A stretch of DNA of 64,000 nt from Lucifuga dentata (lineage: Eukaryota; Chordata; Actinopteri; Ophidiiformes; Bythitidae). Below, piece after piece: positions 24,673 through 34,500 of the stretch. Below the pieces are notes generated by a model. It did no database searches. It was not told the origin of the DNA and saw only the letters and a program-made list of their open reading frames with translations. A program made the position numbers and the translations under genes. Where the stretch lies: contig VXCM01000961.1 in assembly GCA_014773175.1 (NCBI GenBank), positions 186,115 to 250,114 on the forward strand, in the 5' to 3' direction. Each line of letters starts with the position of its first letter. The stretch's first letter is position 1.

Positions 24673-26948
24673 AATGTTGTGTTCACTGTGATGGATAACT
24701 GATCTCAAGTGTGTTTCAAGTCTCTACAGGTGATTTTAATAGTTTACTGGAATGAACTAAAACCAATGACCACCTGGAAGGTAGGGGAAAAAATTCCAAA
24801 ATGTACCGCTCCAGTAGTATATTATGGGAAATGGTTGTTGCCAGTAACGTAACATGTATGCAGGTTGTATATGTTGGGTTCAAACATGGAAGATCATTGG
24901 TATTGTCCTTTAAGTATAATCAAACATGTAAATACTATGGCAGACATATTCTTGATACATTAAATTTGATTCCTTTCAAGTTCCTCCTGGATGACAGTGC
25001 ATATGAAATGTGGTAGAACATGATGATTTTTGATAAAATAGAGATATAATCTCACCTTAGCTGAGAATCTGTTTGAGGACACTGTGGGAAACAAGAAACA
25101 CAAAAAATCTCAGTTAACAACACACTTTCCCATGATAGCAAAACATTCACTAAGAGGATTAAACATTATTTAAGAACAGTTGCAAAGGTGAAAACAACTG
25201 TTTTACATATATAAAGTGATACAGTGGTCGCTGTGGTGGTCGATATCAAGTGCATCTGTATTGTACAGATATATGCAGTCCAATACAACAGCAATAAATC
25301 CTTACGAAGCTTATTGTGTTCAATCTTTGTTGGAGTTTCTATCAGGACCTCAAAATTATTATAAAATTGAATCAACTCTTCTCACAGTGTCAACAAAATC
25401 TGAGCATTTCAAGCTCACAAATGTTGGTTTTAATGAATGGTTTTCATAAAGTAAATGAGTGTAGATATACATGAATTGCACTGGATATTTTAAATTTGGA
25501 AACTGAGCTTTTCATGGAGTAAACTTGCCTTGGAAAATGATCTTGGTTCGATCCAGAGGTGCGATGACTGTTTTGGCTACAGCCCCAGCAAACGCACCAC
25601 ACAGCAGGGAGTCCAGCGCAGTCCATCTGGGCCCTAAATCCTGTGGTGTACTTAGAATTACTTGGGAGGGCATTTTATCACGTTACATTCCTTACCAAAA
25701 CCTGACGGCAAATAATAAGGCTAATTCAAACCAACTTTATGACCCTAAACTGGTTACTTTTAAAGTAAGGAAGTTGTTAAAGTCTCTTTATTCTGTACAC
25801 GTGGATTAGAGCCTGCATGACTCAGTGGTTTATGACAGTATCACAAAAGATAACTCGTGCCTCCATGAAGCATGTGTGTGTATGTATGTGTGTATGTGTG
25901 GGGGGNGGGGGGGGGGGGACTTGTGCACACTTTATGAAGGAAGGAACATCTGACCCCAATAAACACACACATTAGCGCTGATAAGAAGTGCATTTGGCAA
26001 CAAATGTGTTTCGAAACACATCCGTGTTTTGGGTTTATTTTTCAAAACTCAAACTCCAAAAACAAGAAGTAATCAGTTATGCTTTTTGGATTTCATTCAT
26101 TTGCATATCCAGTAAAGCATATTATTTATATAATTACAGAAGATTGATTTTACTGTACAATCTGTCTGTATTAATCTGTCTCTCTGAAGGCACTTTATAG
26201 TCACACTTTTCTATGTACAACCAATGCAAAATAACAAATACAGATTTGCATGGTTTCCCTTCTGGCAACCTTTTGATCACCTGCTCATTTCTTTTACCAA
26301 ACAGATTTTTAGCTTTTTACCATTTAAATTAGCTGTTATTTAGTACTGGTCAGATCAAGGCCAGCTTTTGGTATCTCCATAATAACATTAATTTAGCTTC
26401 ATTTACATGAAATGATTAAATGATTGTCCTTGTAACACTTAAGTAAACAGTGTGCATGATTCTACTTATTCTGTAAACTGATGCTAGTTTTAAATTAATT
26501 GACATTGCTCTGCTATTTACAGCTGTGTTCTAGAAGAGAGATGTCCTAGAAAGCATGTACAGTATCAACAACAAGAGCAATAACACCTCCATAACAGCCT
26601 TGAGAGTCTAAGGGTCATACAGTTTGAGCAAAACAATGAAATCATACTGAAACTAAATTTTCAAAATTGAACAGTTTGGATTTCAAAGGCGTTTATGAGT
26701 TTTTGGGGTTTTTTTTGTTTTTGTTTTTTTTTTAAAGGCACTCTCTTAATTTGGACAATCTACTGTGCATAAACATGCAGAGGTAGAAACACTATCCATA
26801 TCACAAGTATAAAAATAAGTGAAATGTAACCAGCAACAACGCTGAATGGATCAATAGTCATAATCAGGGGAATATTAGTCACCTTTGCTGGGCTGGAGGG
26901 TGGCAGAGACAACACAGCTCTCTGGTGGTCGTGCACACGGTGAGCCAT
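22089..26948 (-). CDS. slc25a42: Mitochondrial CoA/ADP carrier SLC25A42 (spliced, complete)
   Basis: An inner-membrane carrier of the SLC25 family; the characterised mammalian protein exchanges cytosolic CoA for matrix adenine nucleotides. Seven coding exons on the minus strand join in frame: 26948-26883, 25640-25529, 25081-25056, 24207-24041, 23207-23091, 22957-22806, 22414-22089. The product is 321 aa, close to the human length of about 318. All three carrier repeats show the PxDxx(K/R) signature: P50-L-D52..K55, P148-L-D150..R153 and P243-L-D245..R248. Long stretches match the human protein as I know it, for example [21 protein letters not shown] and [20 protein letters not shown]. The start is the ATG at 26948, because an in-frame TGA lies 21 bases upstream. 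All splice sites are GT-AG except a GC donor after residue 59. The gene is head to head with mau2. Three copies of a TTAA-flanked repeat family lie in its introns or 3' flank. Confidence 0.97.
22806..22957 (-). CDS. slc25a42: slc25a42 coding exon 6 (residues 163-214)
   Basis: Encodes [16 protein letters not shown], then [19 protein letters not shown], covering the second repeat's matrix helix and transmembrane helix 4. It ends in phase 1 before GTACTG. Confidence 0.96.
23091..23207 (-). CDS. slc25a42: slc25a42 coding exon 5 (residues 124-163)
   Basis: Encodes [19 protein letters not shown] and the second signature [13 protein letters not shown]. The donor is GAGAT|GTAAGC. Confidence 0.96.
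23295..23879. mobile_element. TTAA-flanked inverted-repeat element, copy 2
   Basis: 585 bases in a slc25a42 intron. Termini are TTAAAGGACCATACCGGCC and the inverse, with about 85 bases of inverted repeat ending at CATTTCCCAAAG. Internal single-copy core, no ORF. Confidence 0.85.
24041..24207 (-). CDS. slc25a42: slc25a42 coding exon 4 (residues 69-124)
   Basis: Encodes the first matrix loop and helix 2. It contains the conserved [14 protein letters not shown] and PYAAIQF segments. It ends in phase 2 before GTGAGT. Confidence 0.96.
24303..24913. mobile_element. TTAA-flanked inverted-repeat element, copy 3
   Basis: 611 bases, more diverged, in a slc25a42 intron. An internal A run (24639-24668) has expanded at the site of the short A run seen in other copies. 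Confidence 0.75.
25056..25081 (-). CDS. slc25a42: slc25a42 coding micro-exon 3 (residues 60-68)
   Basis: A 26-base exon encoding VSSNRFSAK, matching VSSKRFSAK in the human protein. It is flanked by CCCACAG and GTGAGA. Confidence 0.95.
25529..25640 (-). CDS. slc25a42: slc25a42 coding exon 2 (residues 23-59)
   Basis: Encodes transmembrane helix 1 of the carrier and the first signature, [11 protein letters not shown]. The acceptor is CACCACAG. The donor reads CAAG|GCAAGT, a GC-AG intron with otherwise perfect consensus. Using this GC donor is required to keep frame with the next exon (CAA G|TG). Confidence 0.95.
25870..25919. repeat. GT repeat followed by poly(G) with an N
   Basis: GT/GTAT run then a G run of about 18 broken by an N at 25906; in a slc25a42 intron. 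Confidence 0.9.
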
Positions 26949-26986
26949 GGGAGCCAAAGCTTTCAGTCACTCCTTCAGTAAAGCCA
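26883..26986 (-). CDS. slc25a42: slc25a42 exon with start codon (coding 26948-26883)
   Basis: The acceptor (CTCTAG) precedes 26986 and the GT donor follows 26883. Bases 26986-26949 are 5' UTR. The coding part gives residues 1-22, a short poorly conserved N-terminus starting [13 protein letters not shown], which aligns loosely with the human LHEDAEAVL region. It ends in phase 0. Confidence 0.85.
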
Positions 26987-27348
26987 CTAGAGAGAAAAAC
27001 AAATAGAAAACAGAGGGGGCCAAATAATAAATCACTTAATCCAACAGCCCGTCATGGCGCAGACACAACATCCCAGACAAATAACATGCTTTGTCAACAC
27101 GATTACATCACAACATAACAGTTCCACTGTTCGATCTACTTATGGTTTTGCATAAAGCACAAAATATGTTGTTGGTAATATCCAATAGCCTCGAGCTCTC
27201 TTAAAAGTGAGGGGATTATGTAACTTCTTGACCACGCCTCACAGAAATAAACTGCGAAACACAACACACACAAAAATCTAAACAGGCCTGTGATAAACGG
27301 TTACAAATTAATCGAGATTTGTTTCTTGCTCATATGCAGGATCGTTAC

Positions 27349-27690
27349 CTTCTGTTTTTGCAGAGACAACTTTCTTAAAGATCTTCGTGGTGTTTTGTCA
27401 GTCACCAGTCTGCTCCAGATTCTTGCACACATGAGTTTGTTTGCTGTTAGACTGATGGTCACTCACTGTTGACGCTGTGGATTTCTGCACGTCTCTTGGC
27501 GTTGTTGACGTTTTTGAAGGTGACTGTGACAGACAGGTGTCAAAGCCGCAGCAGAGTGTTTGCTATTTTTAGACAGAGCCTGCAAGGAAACTCTACACGG
27601 AGCTGCTGCTCAGCACTGCGCACAAGATTATGTGGGTTTTTCAAGGTCTGACGGAAAGTGGGGCATGTTCCAACGCATGTCTCTATTTTG
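27349..27690 (-). other. slc25a42: Probable slc25a42 5' UTR first exon
   Basis: A good donor, CAGAAG|GTAACG, ends at 27349, about 360 bases upstream of the acceptor of the start-codon exon. The 5' limit is not visible; I place it just downstream (minus strand) of the promoter motifs at 27692-27740. Inferred from the splice site and position only. Confidence 0.45.
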
Positions 27691-27691
27691 G

Positions 27692-27709
27692 ACTGCACTA
27701 CCCAGCAGG
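27692..27709 (+). promoter_or_regulatory. ZNF143/STAF-like site in the shared promoter
   Basis: ACTGCACTACCCAGCAGG matches the ZNF143 consensus ACTACAATTCCCAGCATG at 14 of 18 positions, including the CCCAGCA core. It lies between slc25a42 (minus) and mau2 (plus). ZNF143 sites are known to be common at bidirectional housekeeping promoters. Confidence 0.45.
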
Positions 27710-27728
27710 TAGCCTCGCTGCAGCGATC

Positions 27729-27741
27729 AAATATCGCGAGG
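27729..27741 (+). promoter_or_regulatory. BANP-like CGCG element in the shared promoter
   Basis: AATATCGCGAGGA contains TCGCGAG of the palindromic TCTCGCGAGA element, bound by BANP at CpG-island housekeeping promoters. It is about 20 bases from the ZNF143-like site. Confidence 0.4.
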
Positions 27742-28121
27742 ATAGGTATGAGATTGCGTTGCCAGATTTGCTCATGTAATATAATTGCACCGTTTCTTTC
27801 TTTCTTTATTTTTTCAATTTTTCTTCTGATTTTAAATAGATATATTTGCTTTATTTGTCTACCTTGTAGAGCTTTATTTGTCTGGTTTCTTATGATGTGT
27901 TTCACTGTAATCTTGGTTCGATTTTGTTCAAAATTATGTCACCTATTTTGGTCTATTTCTGTTGAACAAGTACTATTTAGTTTCAGACTGATTCTCCACA
28001 TATAGACAAGATAACTACTACATTTAAACTAAAATAAAATAAGCTACTCAATACGTTACCATTATATGCTTTCAAAGAGCTGTTGGTAGCGTTTAAGACT
28101 TAAACACTTGAACTTTAAGTG

Positions 28122-28148
28122 ATCAATCAATCAATCAATCAATCAATA
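28122..28148. repeat. (TCAA)n microsatellite
   Basis: Six tetramer units about 190 bases upstream of the mau2 start codon. Confidence 0.95.
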
Positions 28149-28336
28149 ATTATGCTTTTAAAATTTTACTCAAGTAAAGATTTGAAAGTATTAAATGCAG
28201 TCCACTAAAGTATGAATAGTGAAAATAAGAAATGGGGTTAGGCTCATTAGACGTCTTGCTGAGGATTGTACGTAACGGAATCTGGCAACCCGGGAATCTG
28301 GCCATAGCGCTGAAAAACTTGTTGTTGTCGGGGAAA

Positions 28337-28570
28337 ATGGCGTCAAACGTAGAGGCCCCGGAGCCTTGGTACCTCGCCCTTCTTGGCTTTGCGGAACATT
28401 TTCGAACCTCGAGTCCGCCCAAAATACGACTATGTGTGCACTGTCTACAGGCCGTGTTTCAGTTCAAGCCTCCGCAGAGGATCGAGGCCCGAACACATCT
28501 CCAGCTGGGCTCAGTTCTCTATCATCACACTAAGAACAGTGAGCTGGCCCGTAGCCACCTGGAGAAAGCG
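28337..28570 (+). CDS. mau2: mau2 coding exon 1 (residues 1-78)
   Basis: Starts [17 protein letters not shown] and ends ARSHLEKA in phase 0 before GTGAGT. First TPR-like helices. Confidence 0.96.
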
Positions 28571-31500
28571 GTGAGTGGGCATTTGATCTGGGAAAGAGCG
28601 GGGATGCAGCTGCGGAGGGGACGAGCCTAGGCCTCAGGCAGCGAATACATCAAAGGGGAACCATTAAAGTAGTTTCTGTTTTACAACAGATTAACTCACA
28701 TGGAAGTCACGATAAAAATACATGTTACCGTGTAATTTGCTGCGTTGTTTAGCAAAATATTCGGCCCCAGTCACCCACTTTCGTTCATTCACCGGCGTTA
28801 CAGGGCTCTGTAAGGAAATATTGTTGATTTATGTTCGATAATATTACGCCGCTAACATTTGCATCTTTGTTTTGTAGTGGTTTATTTCTCAACAGCTCCC
28901 TCAGTTTGAAGATGTCAAATTTGAGGCTGCCAGCATTCTGTCAGAGCTCTTCTGCCAACAGGTAAACATATCGTGTTTGGTTTACAAGTCTTTTGAAAAA
29001 GTTATCTACTAAAAGTAGTGGTATTGTTACTGCACAGCCTTGTAAGTGAGATATTGCATTAGTTAGATAGATATGGTGGATTTCATTGTCTGCTGTCAAA
29101 AGGGTGCAAATGAATATTTACCGGTAATCTGTTAATTCATTTTCAGAATTTGGTGGATTCTGCAAAACCCCTACTGCGCAAGGCCATTCAGATTTCACAG
29201 CAAACACCTTACTGGCACTGCAGGCTGTTGTTCCAGTTGGCGGTATGTATTGGTGTGAATGTCGTTGTTCTTCTTCACTTACACAAATTAGCTTGATATG
29301 TACACTTAGCAATGCAGGTTTTCGGGTAGATTTGCAACAACCCTAATAGGTTAAACGGTGTGACTGTATTTAGCTGATAGTTAATCTTTATGTTTTAAGT
29401 ATTCTAAACTCTTGTGTTCCAGTAGCTGAAAAGTTAGATTATGCAAAGTTTTTTTTTGTTTGTTTGTTTTTGTTTTTTAATCTTCCGCAGCAACTGCATA
29501 CACTGGAGAAGGACTTGGTGTCAGCATGTGATCTGCTGGGAGTTGGAGCTGAGTATGCCCGTGTAGTGGGTTCGGAATACACCAGGTGCGACTGACGCAA
29601 ACTTCAATGGATTTTATTCTTTAAGGCATTTGGTGTGAGGAATTAGGGACCTACATTTCTATTAATCAGAAGTGCATGAAAACAGTTCTTTAGAATTGAG
29701 TGCAATGCTCAGAGGTACTGAGTACTGTTAAAAGTACTTCATTAGGCAAACCATGCCACTTCTCCAACAAGACAGTGGCTGCAGCCAATTTTTGCCCTTC
29801 TGAATGTCATCAGTCTGTTTGACAGTTCACACAAAAATGTTTACATGATCAGAAGGGTTGTGATGTGTAGATATTTGAAGTGTTCACAAGCAGCCTTTTG
29901 AAAAAGATGGACACGTGTCAAATACCAGTAGTGTTTTGTTTTTTTTTTAACCGAAATAGTTTTATCAGAATACTTGACTATAAGAGCTGTTGAACACAAA
30001 GCAAGTGTTTAGAAACCACCAGTGTTTTGCTGAGACAGATCACAACTTGAAAGAATGGTAGAAAGCACTCATATTTAATGAAAAACAGGAGAATGAGTGG
30101 TACATCTACCAGAGGAACGTTGTTGATTTAACCGAAGTTGGCGAGCATCCACAGAAAGAGTGTAGATATTCTGAATTTGAGAAGTAATTCATAATACATG
30201 AGATTATAGTCATTGCCTGTATTGTGAAATGTTTACCCACCCTTTTCAAAAAGAATGGTATTTCATTCAGAATTAGTCAGTTTACTAGAGCATCTTTGTA
30301 AACACAACTAGTACTTATTAACCAGATCAGTGCATAAACCAACTTAGAACGGATATATATGTGTAATAAAGTGGTACAGTGTAGAAGCTTGCAATTGAAT
30401 AGAAAACATTTTTTCTCAGTTTTCTTTATGCACAGTAACATTTAGATAGTTTTAGGCATTTCCAATTTATAGTACCCCAGGTCCCTATGCTCGAGTGTGC
30501 TCAAATTATAGTATTAGATCTCTTTTGATAGAATAATTGCTCCAGTGCTAAATACTTACATGTTGACACTGATGCTAATATCTTTGCCACCTGCTAATAC
30601 CTGGTAACACAAGGTAATACCTGCTTGTTCACAAGGTAATACCTGCTAATACCACATATGACTCAAAGGTCATGGTGGTGTAAAATTTGACATGGTGTTT
30701 CTGTTTTATTTTTTAACAGGGCATTATTTCTCCTTAGTAAAGGAATGGTGAGTCTACTTTTGTACTGTTTTTACTTTCCATGATTAAGGATGAATAAAAT
30801 TGTTATTTATGACATTTGCTAAACTTTCATCAGCTTTCATTGTTCTTTAAATATAATACATTATCACCCTTTTCTTGTATCCTTATGAGATCTTTTTTTT
30901 AATTAGCTGTTATTGTCAATAGCATATTGACAATAACAGCCAATGCGAGATCCAAAGAGCAGTAGGAAAAATGTAGCATGGCAATGTATTGTGTCGAGTT
31001 TTAAACTTAGTTTTAAATTTTAAAGTTGTTTTTTGCTCTTCCAGTTGCTGCTAATGGAGAGGAAGCTGGGTGAAGTGCATCCTCTGCTCACACTGTGTGG
31101 AACCATCGTGGAAAACTGGCAGGGAAACCCCATCCAGAAGGAGTCTCTGAGGGTCTTCTTTCTGGTCCTACAGGTCACGCACTACCTGGATGCTGGACAG
31201 GTATGAGTCCCAGTCTGGTAGTGTAAGAAAAGCAAGGAACAGTAGTTCAGAGGGTTTGAATTACATGGGGTTTATTAGTTACTGACTAGTTGTAAGTCAC
31301 AAATTGTAGAAATTATCTGCTGTAAATTTGGTAATACAGGCAAAATTCATATTGTCCTCAAGCTGTTGATTACTGCCCTCACCGTCGACTGATCCGTCAT
31401 TAACTCATGAATTATTGTTGATCAGGGTAGAAATGCCCTCTAATAATTGTATAAAGGGCATAGGTGTAATAAAACCATTTCCATGTCTGGTTAGCAAAAA

Positions 31501-34500
31501 CGGCTGGCAGCCAAATTAGGATACATCATGTGATATGCCTGCCCCTTCCCAGGTGAAGAGTGTGAAGCCGTGTTTGAAGCAGCTTCAGCAGTGTATACAG
31601 ACGATCTCCACACTCCACGACGATGAGATCCTGCCCAGCAACCCAGCTGACCTCTTCCACTGGCTGCCAAAGGAGCACATGTGTGTCCTCGTGTATTTGG
31701 TAATGCCACTTCTCTCTCTTTGTTCCATTAAAGCCCCTAAAAACCCTAATCTCCCTCAACAACAACACAAGAGCTCCAACAGTTTGCATTTCCCCCTCAT
31801 GTTTTCAAAGAAAAGCAGATTAAATGGATGCATAATACCCTTATTACCCATGGGTATTATGCATAAATTCATAATACCCATGTGTAGCTCAACATAAGGC
31901 TCTTTTCCACTGTAGGGCCGAAGGGTTCTGAGCACGGAGAGGAACGATTCCAATGGTGTTTTCACCTGGAAACGGTTTGGCGCGGAACGCTTACAAACCA
32001 TGGCCAACACAGTTTTCTCAACACGGATAGAAACCGTGCTCAGCGCAGCAGAACCGTTCAGGTAGGCAGGCGTAATGACATAGGAGTTCACTGATTGGTT
32101 TACATCAGTTTTGTGACTCTGTATCTGGTGTCTTCACGTCCTCTTCTGTAAAGGTCAGTAGAGAAGCTAAAATAAAAATGGCTGAAACTGTCAGTGCTCG
32201 CATTAATTGACATCTAGCCTGTTAAAAACATCCAAGATCAGTTGGAAGGAGCAAAGAGAAATGAGAAAGTGTTCCAACTGATAGCCAAGTTGCTGAGAGC
32301 ACGGGATTCATCGCACCTCCAAACAATGCAGAGAAAAAATAAAAAAGCTTAAACGCACGTACAGGATCCAGAAGGACAATAACAGCAAAAGCAGAGCCGC
32401 CAGGAAAACAGACCGATTCTATGAACTTTTGGACAGCATTTTAGGATCCCGGTGTTCTAGATTTGTCCTTCTCCGCGCCCTCCATGGCTACAGAGGTCTT
32501 GGAAGCGATGGTGAATGATTACAGTAAGTTGTGGCAAATAGTTCCATACATACTTATTAAATAGCAGACTTATTTTAAACGTGTGGTGTAATTTTGGAGT
32601 ATAATTTTCAGCGATCGGTGCAGTAATCTCATCTCCTAGCGGTTGCGTTTCCAAACACGACATGTACTGCTTTCACTTGCATCACTTGCTGTCTGGTTTT
32701 AGCAGCCCCACAGATGGAAACAGAAATGGTAACCGTCCTCACAAGGACGCAGCGTGGAATGGCACAAAGCGGCACTGCTAACCATTCGGCCCTACTGTGG
32801 AAAAGTGCCTATAGTGCTGCGGCTCCAAACAGCACCCTGCACTGCATAGCACAGTGACATTATGTGCTTTCACATCTTGAAGCTGCAATAAGAGTTTAAA
32901 AAAAAAAAAAAATCACACTGAAGTGGTTCACAGTGTTAAATATGTGTTCTGTCAATTTCCAGGTTACAGTCATGCACTCCATGCAAGCAGGCTACCTGGA
33001 GAAAGCCCAGAAGTACACAGACAAGGCCCTCATGCAACTAGAGAAGCTAAAAAGTGAGTTAGTTCTTGTTCTTTGCCACAGATTTAATTATGAGTTGCTG
33101 TAAAATGCATTGAACTGCTAAGACAGCAAATATTTTGTATGTTTCATTGTATCTGTTTCAGTGTTGGACTGCAGCCCCATCCTCTCTACCTTTCAAGTCA
33201 TTCTACTGGAGCACATCATCATGTGTAGACTCGTCACAGGCCACAAGGCGACTGCATTGCAAGAGGTAATTTGTTTCTGAATCTGCATTCATGTCTTGAG
33301 GTTAATTTTGTTGTGTTTAATCTGGTTTTTTGAGAAAGATACATATATACTGGTGAATATATACTGGTGTATATACTGGTGAAGTTCAGAGACATGGAGA
33401 CTTTTCTTTTGCAACATTGAAACAAAAATGATTTTCTGTGCATGAATGAGTACAAGTGTGTGAACATGGACACTTTTGTCCTTCCAGATTTCTCAAGTGT
33501 GTCAGCTGTGCCAACAGTCGCCCAGATTATTCACCAACCATGCTGCTCAGCTCCACACGCTATTAGTGAGTATATTCAGGCTGTCGTTTGTGTATAACTG
33601 CGTGTTTACAGGAAAGCGAGCAGGAACCAGGGTTAGTGTTGTAATGTGTCAAAAAAGCACAGACAAGAATTCAAGTAGAATAAAATTAACTGAACTAAAG
33701 GTGTTGCGTCTATAAGATCAACCAAAAAAACTAAATCTATAGCATATGCCAAACATTTTAGTGGTCATCTTTCTATTTTTATGTAACTTAAAGGACCATA
33801 CCACCCAATTTGCATGTTTGAGCCGATATATTCAATTTTCATACACACATAAGGTTTCTGACAATCATTTCCCAAAGCATACTACTGGAACGGTGAATAA
33901 TTTTTTTTCTCCCTACCTTCCAGACTTTCACTTCATTCTGGTACACTATTAAAATCAACTTGTTGATACTTGAAATGTTCTTAGGATAGGTAATCCATCA
34001 TCACGAACAAGACATGTATTCAGGTTTATTTTGCAAAGTTTCGTAATTTTAGCGTTTAAGTACAAAAAAAAGTGCAGAGTGAATGTATGTCTCCACCGGG
34101 GAATATAGTCCCTAAAGAAGACCTGTGTTTTTGGAAAAAATTTTAAACAACCATGACTTCATAAGGTTGCATAACTAGTAGTAGCCAAAACATCGATTTT
34201 TAAGGTGGGTGTATTGCTTGGATATTTGATTTTGAAAGATTAAGAGGTTTTGGAAAATATCAGGAAAGCTGAAATCGGTTTTATCTTTTGGGAAATGATT
34301 GTCAGTAACCTTACGTGTATGAAAATTGAATATATTAGGCTCAAACATGCAAAATGGATGGTATGGTCCTTTAAAGAAATGGTTTGGGAATTTTAGAGAA
34401 GTCCCATCTTTTTAGTTATGGATTTTTGTTAATATAAAGTATCCCTTCTGAACCTTTTTCACTATACTGCAGTTTAAAAAAGTGGGAGAAATGGACCATA

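Larger units (their letters stand above)
27610..28336. promoter_or_regulatory. Probable bidirectional promoter of slc25a42 and mau2
   Basis: The two genes diverge here, with under 1.4 kb between their start codons. The left part is GC-richer and holds the ZNF143-like and BANP-like sites. The middle (27.78-28.2 kb) is AT-rich with a (TCAA)n run at 28122-28148. No TATA box is convincingly placed. The mau2 start sits in AAAATGGCG, which also resembles a YY1 site. Confidence 0.55.

Noticed and set aside
25864..25919. GT plus poly(G) tract as a regulatory G-quadruplex
   Set aside because: An N lies inside the G run and simple-repeat origin explains it; no basis to assign function.
28232..28336. 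Upstream in-frame extension of mau2 to a methionine at 28232
   Set aside because: The extra 35 residues have no counterpart in MAU2, and the ATG at 28337 has better context directly before the conserved block.
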